Below are positions 42,390 to 52,412 of a DNA stretch of 64,000 nucleotides, piece after piece. The DNA is taken from positions 2,821,501 to 2,885,500 of the forward strand of contig NZ_JALEBH010000001.1 in assembly GCF_022758885.1 (NCBI RefSeq), in the 5' to 3' direction. Below the pieces are notes generated by a model. The model worked only from the letters and a program-made list of their open reading frames with translations, was not told the origin of the DNA and made no database searches. Source of the stretch: Sphingobium sp. BYY-5. Its GTDB lineage: Bacteria; Pseudomonadota; Alphaproteobacteria; Sphingomonadales; Sphingomonadaceae. The stretch's first letter is position 1. Each line of letters begins with the position of its first letter. The position numbers and the translations under genes are program-made.

Positions 42390-43123
42390 GCCTGATCGTC
42401 TTTCCCGCCATTGACCTGAAAAATGGCCAGGTCGTTCGCCTCGCCGAGGGCGACATGGACCGCGCCACCGTTTATGGCGACGATCCCGCCGCGCAGGCGC
42501 TGCTCTTCGCGCAGGCGGGCGCCCAGCATCTCCATGTCGTGGACCTGGACGGCAGCTTCGCGGGCCATGCGGTGAATGCGGCGGCGGTCGAGAAGATCGT
42601 CGAGACTTTCCCCGGCCATGTCCAGTTGGGCGGCGGTATCCGCAACCGCGAGTCGGTGGAACGCTGGTTCGACCTTGGCGTATCGCGCATCGTCATCGGC
42701 ACGGCGGCGCTGAAAGACCCGGTCTTCGTCAAGGCGGCGGCGCGCGACTTCCCCGGCGGCATCGTCGTCGCGGTCGATGCGCGCGACGGCTTCGTCGCGA
42801 CCGACGGCTGGGCGGAAAAGAGCGACATGCCGGTGATCGACCTCGCCCGCCGGTTCGAGGATGCGGGCGTCGCCAGCCTGCTTTTCACTGATGTCGGCCG
42901 CGATGGGCTACTCAAGGGGTGCAATGTCGATGCGACCGTCGACCTCGCCCGCGCCACCGACATTCCGGTGATCGCCAGCGGCGGCGTGGCGGGCATCGCC
43001 GACATCCGCATATTGAGCCTTCATGCCGATGAAGGGATAGAAGGCGTCATCACCGGGCGGGCGCTCTATGACGGCCGCCTCGATCTGAAAGCCGCACTGG
43101 CCGTGGCGCAGGCGGCGGCGTGA
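42386..43123 (+). CDS. hisA: ProFAR isomerase
   Basis: A 245-residue (beta/alpha)8 barrel. The catalytic Asp near the N-terminus is in PAIDLKNGQVVRL; the second is in LLFTDVGRDGLLKG. Phosphate-binding turns are QLGGGIRN and IASGGVAG. It catalyses step 4 of histidine synthesis. ATG 42,386 overlaps the hisH stop. Confidence 0.97.
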   Translation: MSLIVFPAIDLKNGQVVRLAEGDMDRATVYGDDPAAQALLFAQAGAQHLHVVDLDGSFAGHAVNAAAVEKIVETFPGHVQLGGGIRNRESVERWFDLGVSRIVIGTAALKDPVFVKAAARDFPGGIVVAVDARDGFVATDGWAEKSDMPVIDLARRFEDAGVASLLFTDVGRDGLLKGCNVDATVDLARATDIPVIASGGVAGIADIRILSLHADEGIEGVITGRALYDGRLDLKAALAVAQAAA

Positions 43124-43150
43124 GCGGGGGCAGTCCGATCCTTCCCGATA

Positions 43151-43258
43151 CGGGGAGGGGGACCGCCAGCGAAGCTGGTGGTGGAGGGGGCTATCCTCCT
43201 GCACAGCGCCAGGAGGATAGCCCCCTCCACCAGCCTGCGGCTGGTCCCCCTCCCCGCT
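43151..43258. repeat. Long inverted repeat between hisA and hisF
   Basis: Arms of about 50 bp (43,151-43,200 and 43,211-43,258) are largely complementary, with the exact centre GGGGGCTATCCTCCTG against CAGGAGGATAGCCCCC. The hisF ribosome site (GGGGAGGA) follows the second arm directly, so folding may affect hisF translation. Confidence 0.75.
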
Positions 43259-43271
43259 CCGGGGAGGAATC

Positions 43272-44036
<765 letters not shown>

Positions 44037-44204
44037 CCGGCGCGGGAGTGTCGGTTTCCTTTACATGCCTCCCGTTTCCCTGCGCGCGGTTAACCTTTCA
44101 CCGGCACGAAAATCCGCCGATCTGATCCCTGTGGCATGGAGTCTGCTTTGACCAAGGCGGGTCGCGTTCAACCGATCATGGTTCGCGCAAACAGGGTGAT
44201 GCAA

Positions 44205-44486
44205 ATGAAACTGACCAAGATGCTTCTCGTGGCCGGCGTGACCGGCCTGATGGGTACGGCGATCCCCGCACCCGCCCAGGCGACCTGGGGCTGCTGGTTC
44301 GGCAAGTGCGGCGGTTCGTCGTCCGGCGGCTCGACCAGCGGCGGCAGCACCAGCACCAGCTCGGGCGGTGGATCGTCGGGCGGCACGCCTACGCCGGTGC
44401 CGGAACCGGAGCAGATGACGCTGTTCGCCATGGGGGCGGCGGTGCTGGCCGGGCGCGTCCTCTTTGCCCGCCGCAAGCAGAAATGA
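44205..44486 (+). CDS. Small PEP-CTERM-type secreted protein
   Basis: A 93-residue protein. It has a signal peptide (MLLVAGVTGLMGTAIPAPAQA), two Cys (GCWFGKCGG), a Ser/Gly/Thr low-complexity stretch, and a C-terminal sorting signal: VPEPEQMTLFAMGAAVLAGR then RRKQK, i.e. a PEP motif, hydrophobic helix and basic tail recognised by exosortase. ATG 44,205 has AGGGTG upstream. It sits between hisF and hisE and is unrelated to histidine synthesis. Confidence 0.75.
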   Translation: MKLTKMLLVAGVTGLMGTAIPAPAQATWGCWFGKCGGSSSGGSTSGGSTSTSSGGGSSGGTPTPVPEPEQMTLFAMGAAVLAGRVLFARRKQK

Positions 44487-44522
44487 TTTGACGGGTCGCG
44501 CGCGCGGCGCTTGATGCGCTCC

Positions 44523-44843
44523 ATGCGCGCGACCCTTCATGCTCTCGAACACACCATCCGCCAGCGGCGGAGCGCCGATCCGTCGACCTCCTATGTCGCC
44601 AGGCTGACCGCCAAAGGCCGCGCCAAGATCGCGCAGAAGGTCGGCGAGGAAGCGGTGGAGACCGTCATCGCCGCCATGGCCGATGATCGGGAGGGAGCGA
44701 TCGGCGAAAGCGCCGACCTGCTGTTCCACCTGCTGCTGCTGCTCGCCGATCTCGACGTGCCGCTCGACGCCGTGCTGGACGAGCTGGACCGGCGCGAAGG
44801 CGTGTCGGGTATCGCCGAAAAGGCCGCACGTTCCCAGGATTAG
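44523..44843 (+). CDS. hisE: Phosphoribosyl-ATP pyrophosphatase
   Basis: A 106-residue protein with LEHTIRQRRSADPSTSYVAR, KIAQKVGEEAVETVIAAMAD and ESADLLFHLLLLLADLDV, the helical MazG-like HisE fold with its metal-binding Glu/Asp. It catalyses step 2 of histidine synthesis. ATG 44,523 fits family N-termini; ATG 44,514 is also possible. hisI is not in the window. Confidence 0.95.
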   Translation: MRATLHALEHTIRQRRSADPSTSYVARLTAKGRAKIAQKVGEEAVETVIAAMADDREGAIGESADLLFHLLLLLADLDVPLDAVLDELDRREGVSGIAEKAARSQD

Positions 44844-45007
44844 GCCAAGAATCAGGCCAGAAATCAGGAGCGATCGGTATCCAATCCGCCGTAATGCGGA
44901 TGAAAATCGACATCCAGGCGAAGGATTAAACACGGCCTTCCGGAAAGATGTTGCTCCTTTTGCGTTGATGCGTCAGCTTTGCGTCACGAAAAAGGGGGAG
45001 GTTCAGG

Positions 45008-45580
45008 ATGGTTCGTTCTCTCATCGGCGGTCTGGCTGGCGGCCTGGCCATGTTCATCACCGGCTTCATTTTCTGGGGCACGCCCCTGAGCGCGCTGGCG
45101 CTAAGTCGCGCCGACGCGCAGCCGAGCGCCGATTTGCAGGCGGCGCTGGCGCAGGCGCTGACCCCCACCGGCACCGGCGTTTATGTGATCCCCGACCCAT
45201 CGACCGCGCAGGGGACGATCCTCTACGGGCGCGGGCCGGTGGCGCAGATCTTCTATAATGAAAGCGGTTTTCCCGTGATGGACAGCACGGCGCTGATCGG
45301 CGGGCTGATCCTGTCGCTCGTGGTCGGCGTGCTGATCGCGCTGGCGCTGCGCTTCGCCTTCGCCGACTTCGCCGGCCGGGCGCGCGTCGCCATCCTGTTC
45401 GCGCTGGCGGCGGTGCTGTGGATGCATGTCGGACAGGCCGTGTTCAACCATGCGCCCTGGGGCTATATCCTCTACCTCGCCTTTAGCGATTTCGTCGCGC
45501 TGGCACTGGCGGGGCTGATCGCGGCGAAGCTGATGGAGGGGAAAGCGGCGAAGGTCACGTCAGCCGATACGTTCCACTAA
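45008..45580 (+). CDS. Hypothetical membrane protein
   Basis: A 190-residue protein with four predicted helices: one at residues 5-30, a periplasmic loop of about 65 residues ([20 protein letters not shown], then NESGFPVMD), and three after residue 93. GGGGGAGG lies upstream of the ATG. I do not recognise the family. Its 3' end overlaps the convergent hydrolase gene by 26 bp. Confidence 0.75.
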   Translation: MVRSLIGGLAGGLAMFITGFIFWGTPLSALALSRADAQPSADLQAALAQALTPTGTGVYVIPDPSTAQGTILYGRGPVAQIFYNESGFPVMDSTALIGGLILSLVVGVLIALALRFAFADFAGRARVAILFALAAVLWMHVGQAVFNHAPWGYILYLAFSDFVALALAGLIAAKLMEGKAAKVTSADTFH

Positions 45581-46472
45581 TAGCCTCCTCCGCCATCCGG
45601 ATCATGCAGGCGGCATGGCGGCGGGCGATCGCCATGCGGTCCGCGCCATAGCCGCCGCCCATGGTGCTGGCGACCGGCACGCCCCGCCCACGCGCCTGCC
45701 GCATGACGAAACGATCGCGCGCGTCCAGTCCGGCGTCGGTCAGCGCCAGCCGGCCCAGCCGATCTTCTTGATGCGGATCGACCCCGGCCTGGTAGAGGAT
45801 CAGGTCCGGCGCGAAGTCATCCAGCACGCGCGGCACCACATCGCCCAGCACGGCCAGATAGGCTTCGTCCCCGGTCCCGTCCTCCAGCCCCACGTCCAGC
45901 GTCGATCGCGCCTTGCGCGCCGGGAAATTCCTTTCCGCATGGACCGACAGGGTGAAGATGTCGCCGCGCCCGGCGAGCAGGGAGGCGGTCCCGTCACCCT
46001 GATGCACATCCAGGTCGAGGATCAGGATGCGCGCGGCGTCGCCCTCCGCGATCAGCCGGTTGGCCGCGATCGCCAGGTCATTGAATATGCAATAGCCTGC
46101 GCCTGTATGGCTGAGGGCATGATGGCTTCCCCCCGCCGCATTGGCGGCATAGCCATGGGTCAGCGCCAGCTTCGCCGCCAGCCATGTGCCGCCGGGCGAC
46201 AGGATCGACCGGCGCATGATATGTTCCGTCACCGGAAAGCCGATCCGTCGCTCCTTGTCGGGCGGCACCGTCAGGCTCAACACCTGGTCGACATAGGCGG
46301 GATCATGCACCGCCGCGATCCAGTCGCGCGGCATGGACTGTGGCTCATGGGTCACATAGGATAGGCCGCTTTCACGCAGTGCTTCCATCACCAGGCCATA
46401 TTTATCGAAACGAAAATGGCTGCCGGGTGTTGCAGGGGAGACATAGGCGGGATGGTGAACAACGTGCAGCAT
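45555..46472 (-). CDS. Histone deacetylase family hydrolase
   Basis: A 305-residue zinc hydrolase. [19 protein letters not shown] holds the catalytic His pair, and [11 protein letters not shown] and [13 protein letters not shown] hold the Asp-His-Asp zinc ligands. Bacterial members deacetylate acetylpolyamines, acetoin-related or other N-acetyl substrates; the exact substrate cannot be read. The ATG at 46,472 diverges from the L,D-transpeptidase gene 57 bp away. Confidence 0.92.
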   Translation of the reverse strand: MLHVVHHPAYVSPATPGSHFRFDKYGLVMEALRESGLSYVTHEPQSMPRDWIAAVHDPAYVDQVLSLTVPPDKERRIGFPVTEHIMRRSILSPGGTWLAAKLALTHGYAANAAGGSHHALSHTGAGYCIFNDLAIAANRLIAEGDAARILILDLDVHQGDGTASLLAGRGDIFTLSVHAERNFPARKARSTLDVGLEDGTGDEAYLAVLGDVVPRVLDDFAPDLILYQAGVDPHQEDRLGRLALTDAGLDARDRFVMRQARGRGVPVASTMGGGYGADRMAIARRHAACMIRMAEEAISGTYRLT

Positions 46473-46529
46473 GATCTTTTCCAGCTATCCCGATTTGAAC
46501 GTTGGCCGCTTTGCGCTATCTGGTCCAGC

Positions 46530-47978
46530 ATGAACCGTCCCAATTTGATCCGTTTTTCGCTGCTGACGCTCGCCGGCCTCGGCGCCGTCCCCGGCATTGC
46601 GCAGACTCCCGCCGCGCCACTGGTCCAGCCGCAGCAGGTACAGCCGCTGCCCCCAGTGGTCATTGTTCCGCCACCCGTGCCCATCCCGGCCTTGTCCCCG
46701 ACGCAGGAGGCATGGGCGAACGACTGGCTCAAGAACGGAGCGGCCCAGGGTCTGATGGCGCGGCAGAAGGCGAGCGGTCCGCTGAGCGGATCGGCGTTGA
46801 TCGGCGCGTTGCTTGACCGGGCCAGGGCGCTCAGCACCGGCCGCGTCGGCACCGCCGACTTCCTCGACATATGGGCGCTGCGTCCCGCCGCTTTCGATCC
46901 GCGCCCCGGCTTGGCCAGGGCCGTGGCCGAGGACCGGCTGCAACAATGGGCCAACGGTCTGACCCCGCCCTGGGCCGGTTATGAAACGCTGCGCAAGGGC
47001 CTCATCAAATATGAGGCGATCCGCGACAAGGGCGGCTGGCCCACGCTCAGCGCCACGTCCGCGCCCGATGTGGTGCGCAAGCGCATCGCGTTGGAAGACC
47101 CTGCCGTCACGCCCGACGAAAAGCTGGTCGACGTGATCCAGCGCGCCCAGCGCCGCTATGGGCTGGAACCCACCGGCCAGTTGGGCGTGCGCACGCTCGA
47201 AGCGCTCAATGTCGATGTGGACGACCGGATCGCGGCGATCATGGCGAATATGGAACGCTGGCGCTGGATGCCGCGCAGCCTGCCGGTCAATCGGGTGCAG
47301 GTGAATATCGCCGCCGCCGTGCTGACCCTGTTCGAAGGCGACCAGCCCGTCACTTCCATGCGCGCCGTCACCGGCAGCCCGGACAATCAGACGCCGATGC
47401 TGTCGTCCAGCATCCATTCGATCGTGGTCAATCCGCCCTGGAACGTGCCGATGTCGATCGCCAAGCGGGAATTATTCCCCAAGGGGCGCGCTGCGCTGGC
47501 CAGGCAGGGATACAAGATCGTCAAGACCCCCGAAGGCGGCGAGCGCATCGTCCAGCCGGCGGGGCCGGGCAGCGCGCTTGGCCGGTTGAAGTTCGACTTC
47601 AACAATCCCTTCGCCGTCTATCTGCACGACACGCCGTCGCGCGGGAAATTCTCCAGCTACGACCGGCTCGCCAGCCATGGCTGCATCCGCCTGGAAAAGC
47701 CGGTGGCGCTGGCCGAGCGGATGGTCGCCCCAGACCCGAACCTCAACGGCCAGATCCAGACGCTGATCGACGAAGGCAAGACGCAACGTGTCTCGCTGCC
47801 CAATCAGGTGGCCGTCTATCTGCTCTACTGGACCGCCTTTGCCAGCAACAATGGCACGGTCAGCTTCCGCGCGGACCCCTATGGCTGGGACAAGCTGCTC
47901 GCGCAGAAGATCGAGGCGTCGAGCCGGCGCGTCGATCCCACCGCCGCCCCTTCCTCCACCATCGCATCGAAGGACTGA
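46530..47978 (+). CDS. L,D-transpeptidase, YcbB/LdtD-like
   Basis: A 482-residue protein with a signal peptide and a Pro-rich linker (PPVVIVPPPVPIPALSP), a peptidoglycan-binding-like region (AQRRYGLEPTGQLGVRTLEA), and the YkuD catalytic domain with NPPWNVPMSI and the motif SHGCIRLE carrying the nucleophile Cys. It forms 3-3 crosslinks in peptidoglycan. ATG 46,530 is placed just before the signal peptide. A lipoprotein gene follows after 6 bp. Confidence 0.92.
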   Translation: MNRPNLIRFSLLTLAGLGAVPGIAQTPAAPLVQPQQVQPLPPVVIVPPPVPIPALSPTQEAWANDWLKNGAAQGLMARQKASGPLSGSALIGALLDRARALSTGRVGTADFLDIWALRPAAFDPRPGLARAVAEDRLQQWANGLTPPWAGYETLRKGLIKYEAIRDKGGWPTLSATSAPDVVRKRIALEDPAVTPDEKLVDVIQRAQRRYGLEPTGQLGVRTLEALNVDVDDRIAAIMANMERWRWMPRSLPVNRVQVNIAAAVLTLFEGDQPVTSMRAVTGSPDNQTPMLSSSIHSIVVNPPWNVPMSIAKRELFPKGRAALARQGYKIVKTPEGGERIVQPAGPGSALGRLKFDFNNPFAVYLHDTPSRGKFSSYDRLASHGCIRLEKPVALAERMVAPDPNLNGQIQTLIDEGKTQRVSLPNQVAVYLLYWTAFASNNGTVSFRADPYGWDKLLAQKIEASSRRVDPTAAPSSTIASKD

Positions 47979-47984
47979 CGCCCC

Positions 47985-48305
47985 ATGCGCAAATTTGCCC
48001 TGATCGCTCTTGCCGGCGCCCTTGCCTTGTCCGCCTGCGGCAAGAAGCATGAGGAAGAGGCATCGCCCGCCGCGACCAACAATCTGGTCGAGCCGCCGGT
48101 GGAGAATGTGACCGTCGACGAACCCGACGCCCCCCAGCCCGAACCGCAGAATAATGCCGTCGCGACTCCGGCCGCGCCGCCCCCTTCGGTGTCGGAACGG
48201 CAACAGATTCAAGATGATGCGGAAGCCACCGGTATGACCGCTCGCCTGCCCGAAGGCGGCGAGCAGAGCCAGCCTGCGGACGAATCGAGCGGCACAGGCG
48301 AGTAG
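47985..48305 (+). CDS. Small lipoprotein
   Basis: A 106-residue protein with a lipobox (ALAGALALSAC, Cys18), then a charged, Pro/Glu/Asn-rich disordered chain with no fold signature. Only 6 bp separate it from the L,D-transpeptidase gene, and a terminator follows, so the two form an operon and it may act with that enzyme at the cell wall. Confidence 0.75.
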   Translation: MRKFALIALAGALALSACGKKHEEEASPAATNNLVEPPVENVTVDEPDAPQPEPQNNAVATPAAPPPSVSERQQIQDDAEATGMTARLPEGGEQSQPADESSGTGE

Positions 48306-48312
48306 GATCGTT

Positions 48313-48335
48313 CGCCCCGGTCTTCAACCGGGGCG
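48313..48335 (+). terminator. Intrinsic terminator after the lipoprotein gene
   Basis: CGCCCCGG-TCTTCAA-CCGGGGCG followed by TCAGTTTTG, 7 bp after the stop codon. Confidence 0.8.
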
Positions 48336-48357
48336 TCAGTTTTGCTATATTGGGCGA

Positions 48358-49041
48358 ATGGATCGCCGCAATTTCACGAAGTTCGCGTTAAGCGGACTCG
48401 CCTTTTCATTTCTGTCCGACAGCATGGGTCGTGCCGCGCTGCCGATGACGGGACCAGAAACTCTGGGGCCTCAACCCGCAAATGCGGCTGCGGTTCCCGC
48501 CACGCCGCGCGCGGTTGCACAAAAACCTTATGCCGCGCTGCTGGAGCGCGCCAAGGCCGCGCTTGATCGTCATGCCGACGCCTTCGCGCTGCGCGACCGG
48601 GTGGCGATCGTCGATTTCGACGCCCCGTCGAAAGATGCGCGGATGCACGTCGTCGACCTGATCGGCGGGCAGACCAGCAGCTATCTGGTCTCGCATGGCC
48701 GTGGGTCCGACCCCGCGCATTCGGGCTGGCTGCACAGCTTTTCCAATGAGTTCAACTCGCTCGCCAGCAGCCAGGGCGCGTTCCGGACGGGTGACATGTA
48801 TTTCGGCCAGCACGGCCGATCGATGCGCCTTGTCGGCCTCGACCCGCAGAACAGCAATGCCGAATCGCGCGCCATCGTCATCCACGGCGCCGACTATGTG
48901 AGCGAGGATCATGTCGCCGTCTGGGGCAAATGCGGCCGCTCCGAAGGCTGCTTCGCCGTCGCCCCGCACATCGTGCCGCAGGTGCTGGGCCTGCTGGGGC
49001 CGGGGCGGATGCTCTACGCGGACAAGATCGGCAGGGGTTGA
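48358..49041 (+). CDS. YkuD-like L,D-transpeptidase catalytic domain protein with Tat-like signal
   Basis: A 227-residue protein. The N-terminus DRRNFTKFALSGLAFSF matches the twin-arginine motif (RRxFxK). The catalytic domain of the 'murein L,D-transpeptidase catalytic domain family' shows YLVSHGRGSDPAHSG, FRTGDMYFGQHG, IVIHGADYV and the Cys motif GRSEGCFAV. Probably a periplasmic peptidoglycan enzyme. Separated from the upstream operon by a terminator. Confidence 0.85.
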   Translation: MDRRNFTKFALSGLAFSFLSDSMGRAALPMTGPETLGPQPANAAAVPATPRAVAQKPYAALLERAKAALDRHADAFALRDRVAIVDFDAPSKDARMHVVDLIGGQTSSYLVSHGRGSDPAHSGWLHSFSNEFNSLASSQGAFRTGDMYFGQHGRSMRLVGLDPQNSNAESRAIVIHGADYVSEDHVAVWGKCGRSEGCFAVAPHIVPQVLGLLGPGRMLYADKIGRG

Positions 49042-49118
49042 GGCGCGGTGTTAGCCTACCACTGCAATCCGCCCTGATATTGGTGGGGTGATGTGGGTCG
49101 GTCCCTACGCAACAACGG

Positions 49119-49319
49119 ATACCAGGCCGCGTAGAAAATGATTTTTCAAGATCAACTGGTTGTGGTTCCCCGGCCCTTCGACTGCCTGCTTGCAGCAGGC
49201 GCTCAGGATAAACTTCGGCCGTAGGCCGAAAGCCGGAGTCCAGATCCAAGGTTCGAACTGGACTCCGGCTTTCGCCGGGGAACAGGTCCGCATAAGTTCC
49301 CATCAATATATCTTGATAT
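49119..49319. repeat. MITE-like repeat, copy 2
   Basis: A 201-bp copy. It opens ATACCAGGCCGCGTAGAAAA, ends CATCAATATATCTTGATAT, and carries the same TTCCCCGGC core with extra sequence between the arms. It is the most diverged and longest copy, and ends 6 bp before the TPR gene stop. Confidence 0.7.
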
Positions 49320-49324
49320 GTGCG

Positions 49325-50080
49325 TCAGGAGCCGGTCAGCGCGTCGATCGAAGGCTTGTTGGCCGCGTCGATCGATCCGTCGGCGATCATCGCCTTGCCC
49401 ATGCCGATCAGCTCGTCGCGCAGCCCTTCCTCCATGGAGGTCTGGCTGGCGCCGATCAGGGCGGAGAGCAGGATATTCTTGGCCGCTGCATCGCCGGGCT
49501 GTTCCGCCACCGACTGGCGCGCCAGCGGCAGGGCTTCCTGATAATAAGGGTCGGCGCCATTGGTGTCGCTGGTCGCCAGCTTCTGATTGCCGATCTGGAT
49601 GAGAATACCGGCCAGGATGTTGCGGCTGGCGGCGTCGGCCGGCTTGGCCTCCACCACTTTGCGCCAGTGCGGCAGCGATTCGTCGTAGAGCGCAATCATC
49701 CTGTCCATCTGCCCCAGCGCGCTATAGGCGGCGGCGTCGGCATAGAGGGCGTTGGCGAGGAAGGTTACATTGTCGATCTTGCCGGGGTCAGCCTCCACCG
49801 CGGTACGGATGGCCGGCATGGCGGCGTCATATTTGATGACCGCGTTCGCATTGTCGCCGGTCTGCTGTGCGCTCTGCCCGGCGGTGAAGTCGGTCACGGC
49901 CTGGTTGAAGGCGGCGATTTCGTCCGGGGTCATTTCCCTGGCGACGGGGGCGGTTTCCGCCGGGGCGCCCTGAGGGGTTGGCTGAGTGGTTGGGGCTTGC
50001 TGCGCCAGCACGGGCGCGGCAAGCGCCAGCGGCGCCGAAACAAGGGCAGTCAGAACGGACTGGGTCAGCAACTGGGCCAA
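49325..50080 (-). CDS. Periplasmic TPR protein with a TTG start
   Basis: A 251-residue protein. It has a signal peptide (TALVSAPLALAAPVLAQQ), a Pro/Ala/Gln linker and helical repeats of TPR type (AAAYSALGQMDRMIALYDES; ILAGILIQIGNQKLA; AAKNILLSALIGASQTS). The start is TTG at 50,080 behind AAGGAG with a 9-base spacer; the first ATG would remove the signal peptide. Function unknown, probably protein-protein binding. Confidence 0.75.
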   Translation of the reverse strand: MAQLLTQSVLTALVSAPLALAAPVLAQQAPTTQPTPQGAPAETAPVAREMTPDEIAAFNQAVTDFTAGQSAQQTGDNANAVIKYDAAMPAIRTAVEADPGKIDNVTFLANALYADAAAYSALGQMDRMIALYDESLPHWRKVVEAKPADAASRNILAGILIQIGNQKLATSDTNGADPYYQEALPLARQSVAEQPGDAAAKNILLSALIGASQTSMEEGLRDELIGMGKAMIADGSIDAANKPSIDALTGS

Positions 50081-50178
50081 CGTCGGGGTCTCCTTGAGTT
50101 ATGGCCAGGATGTCGAACGGGCATATCCCGCCCCGCCAATCCCAGAATGAATGAAACAGCCCTGCGGTTCCTATCGCG

Positions 50179-50874
50179 TCAGGGGCGGCTCATCACGCAA
50201 AAATCGCCTGCCGTGGCGAAATCGGCCTTGCGTCGGGCGCTTCTGGCCGTTGCCTCCGCATCTTCGCCCCATTGTGCGATCTGCCAGGCCTCGTCGATTT
50301 CCGCCGCTTGCCAGATGGCGTCGAGGTCATGACCGCCGTCGACCAGGGCCAGCCCGCAGACCAGCGAGCCGCTGAGCGTCACCAGGGTCGACAGGCCGGT
50401 GAGCGTGAAGGGATCGAGCGCAGCCACCGCCGCGCTCAGCCGAACCAGCGTCTCTTCCGGCTGGGGCACGGGGATGATCCCCTGCGTCACCACGAAGGTC
50501 ACGTCATAGCGCGCCCGCGCCCAGTCGAGCAGTGGGTCCCAGGCAGCCGCCTGCCGCGCGACCAGCATATCGGGGCGGTCGGCACGATAGCAGAGCAGAT
50601 CGCTTTGCGCATAGCGCGCGACCCCGGCGGCGAAATCTTGCCCGTTGGGCGCGACATGGTCGATCGCCGCATTGGCAAGGCCGGTGATGGGCATGGCGGC
50701 GGGATCGACCGTCTCGCCCTGCGCCCGCCATTCGGCCGCCACCGCATCGGCCAATGCCTGCGTCGGCAGCGCCAACAGCGCGCGCGCGGGCGTGCGCACC
50801 GGCCGCCCGTCGAGCTGGATCGCAAACGCCGCTTCGGCCGGGACGACGGCCGCATCCTTGTAGAAACGCTTCAT
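50179..50874 (-). CDS. ATP12-family F1-ATPase assembly chaperone
   Basis: A 231-residue protein beginning MKRFYKDAAV, with IQLDGRPVRTPARALLALP, AAEWRAQGETVDPAAMPITG, DLLCYRADRP and a C-terminal WQAAEIDEAWQIAQWGED, the ATP12 pattern. It helps assemble the F1 alpha subunit. Its start overlaps the stop of the upstream membrane protein gene (ATGA). Confidence 0.93.
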   Translation of the reverse strand: MKRFYKDAAVVPAEAAFAIQLDGRPVRTPARALLALPTQALADAVAAEWRAQGETVDPAAMPITGLANAAIDHVAPNGQDFAAGVARYAQSDLLCYRADRPDMLVARQAAAWDPLLDWARARYDVTFVVTQGIIPVPQPEETLVRLSAAVAALDPFTLTGLSTLVTLSGSLVCGLALVDGGHDLDAIWQAAEIDEAWQIAQWGEDAEATARSARRKADFATAGDFCVMSRP

Positions 50875-51128
50875 CGCGGCGGTTTATGCCGGAACAACGC
50901 CAGCAGCAGGCGCGGGACGATGATGAACTGGAACAGGCCGGTGACGACCATGATCGCGCCGAACACCTTGGCCTTGTCGCCCTGCACCCAGGTGAAACGC
51001 TGCATGATGGCGAGGAAGCCGAACATCACGATGAAGGCGCCCGACAGGCGGAACAGGCCGATGGCGAAATGACGCTGGCGCGCGACCTTGTCGGGATCTG
51101 GCCGGGGCGGCGGAGGGGAATCTGTCAT
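50871..51128 (-). CDS. Small two-helix membrane protein
   Basis: An 85-residue protein. A Pro/Asp-rich N-terminus precedes two helices (LFRLSGAFIVMFGFLAIMQR and VFGAIMVVTGLFQFIIVPRL). It overlaps the HAD gene upstream and the ATP12 gene downstream by 4 bp each, so the three are translationally coupled. In alphaproteobacteria such small membrane proteins commonly sit beside ATP12; the role is unknown. Confidence 0.8.
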   Translation of the reverse strand: MTDSPPPPRPDPDKVARQRHFAIGLFRLSGAFIVMFGFLAIMQRFTWVQGDKAKVFGAIMVVTGLFQFIIVPRLLLALFRHKPPR

Positions 51129-51784
51129 GGCGCGCCGATATGGCCGCGCAATTCCGCGCTGTCCATCGCCACGGCATGGGCGCCCGCCGCGATCAGATCA
51201 TCGGGCGCATGATAGCCCCAGCCGACGCCGATCGTTCGCGCACCGGCCGCCAGCCCCATGTCGATGTCGAAACTGGTGTCGCCGATCATTACCGTGGTTT
51301 CGGGCGTCGCGCCCGCCTCCGCCATGGCGGTCTGGAGCATCGAGGGATGCGGCTTGGACGGGTGCCGGTCGGCGGTCTGGAGCGTCACGAACCGGTCGAC
51401 GATGCCATGATGGGTGAGGCAGAGGTTGAGGCCGCGATCGGACTTGCCCGTCGCCACGCCCAGCAGCCATCCGGCCGCGTCCAGGTCATGCACCAGATCG
51501 GCAATACCGGGATAGAGCGGCTCCGACACCGCATTTTCCTGCCGCAGCGCGTGGAAGGCCCGCTTGTAGCGCTCGGCCAGATGGTCGTGGAAATCGCTCT
51601 CCGCCTCCGGCAGCAGGCGCGCCATCGCCACCGGCAGCGACAGTCCCACCACCGACAGGATCGCCGGTCGTTCGGGCGGCATCAGCTTCGCCTCGTCAAA
51701 GGCGCGCACCATCGCGGTGCAGATGCTATGCTGGCTGTCGACCAGCGTACCATCGCAATCGAAAACGGCCAGTTTGTTGGTCAT
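51125..51784 (-). CDS. HAD-IA hydrolase, phosphoglycolate phosphatase-like
   Basis: A 219-residue protein with motif I FDCDGTLVDS (nucleophile Asp9), motif II GVATGKSDRGL, a Lys before KPHPSML and motif IV IGDTSFDIDMGLAAGA. The cap domain is the helical C1 type. The substrate is probably a small phosphoester. First gene of a coupled trio with the membrane protein and ATP12. Confidence 0.9.
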   Translation of the reverse strand: MTNKLAVFDCDGTLVDSQHSICTAMVRAFDEAKLMPPERPAILSVVGLSLPVAMARLLPEAESDFHDHLAERYKRAFHALRQENAVSEPLYPGIADLVHDLDAAGWLLGVATGKSDRGLNLCLTHHGIVDRFVTLQTADRHPSKPHPSMLQTAMAEAGATPETTVMIGDTSFDIDMGLAAGARTIGVGWGYHAPDDLIAAGAHAVAMDSAELRGHIGAP

Positions 51785-51794
51785 GGGCAGTTGC

Positions 51795-52403
51795 TCATGC
51801 GCCTTCCAATGTCCCCCGCATCAGGGCGGCAATGGCTTCATCGCCCGCCGCCGCCATTCCGTCCGCCGCCGCCGCGCGGGCGGCCGGCACCTTGTTCTGC
51901 CCCAGTTTGCGCGTGCCGCGCCAGTCTGTCACCCGCATTTCATAGCCGATGATCGCGCCCGCCATCCGATCGAACAGGCCGGGGGTCATCTTGTCGCGGG
52001 TCCAGACCGGCTTGGGCGCCAGCCGCGCCTCATTGTCCAGCGACAGCGCGTCGATCAGCGCGGGCAGCGCTTCGGCCGGCAAAGCGCGAACCTCGCCCTC
52101 CAGCTCGGCAGCGACATAGTTCCAGGTCGGCACCTGATCGTCGATGCCATACCAGTCCGGACTGACATAGCCATGCGGCCCGTTGACCACGAACAGCGCC
52201 CGCGCGCCATCGACATGTGGCGCGAGCCGGTTGCCGCGCGACAGGTGAAAGCCGATCCGCGCCTCGTCCAGCCACAGCACCGGCACATGGGCGACCGCCG
52301 GTCCATCCGGCGTCTGGACAAACAGCGTCCCGAAACGCTCTGTCGCCACGAAGGCGCGCAGTTCATTTTCGTCGCGCCAGCGAAATTTGGGGTCCGGATG
52401 CAT
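51795..52403 (-). CDS. PaiB-like FMN-binding protein
   Basis: A 202-residue split-barrel flavoprotein: HVPVLWLDEARIGFHLSRGN, VVNGPHGYVSPDWY, VPTWNYVAAELEG and GYEMRVTDWRGTRKLGQNK are PaiB family signatures. Described members repress sporulation and protease genes, but most are uncharacterised. It lies 9 bp after the pseudouridine synthase gene on the same strand. Confidence 0.9.
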   Translation of the reverse strand: MHPDPKFRWRDENELRAFVATERFGTLFVQTPDGPAVAHVPVLWLDEARIGFHLSRGNRLAPHVDGARALFVVNGPHGYVSPDWYGIDDQVPTWNYVAAELEGEVRALPAEALPALIDALSLDNEARLAPKPVWTRDKMTPGLFDRMAGAIIGYEMRVTDWRGTRKLGQNKVPAARAAAADGMAAAGDEAIAALMRGTLEGA

Positions 52404-52412
52404 CGCTGTCTC

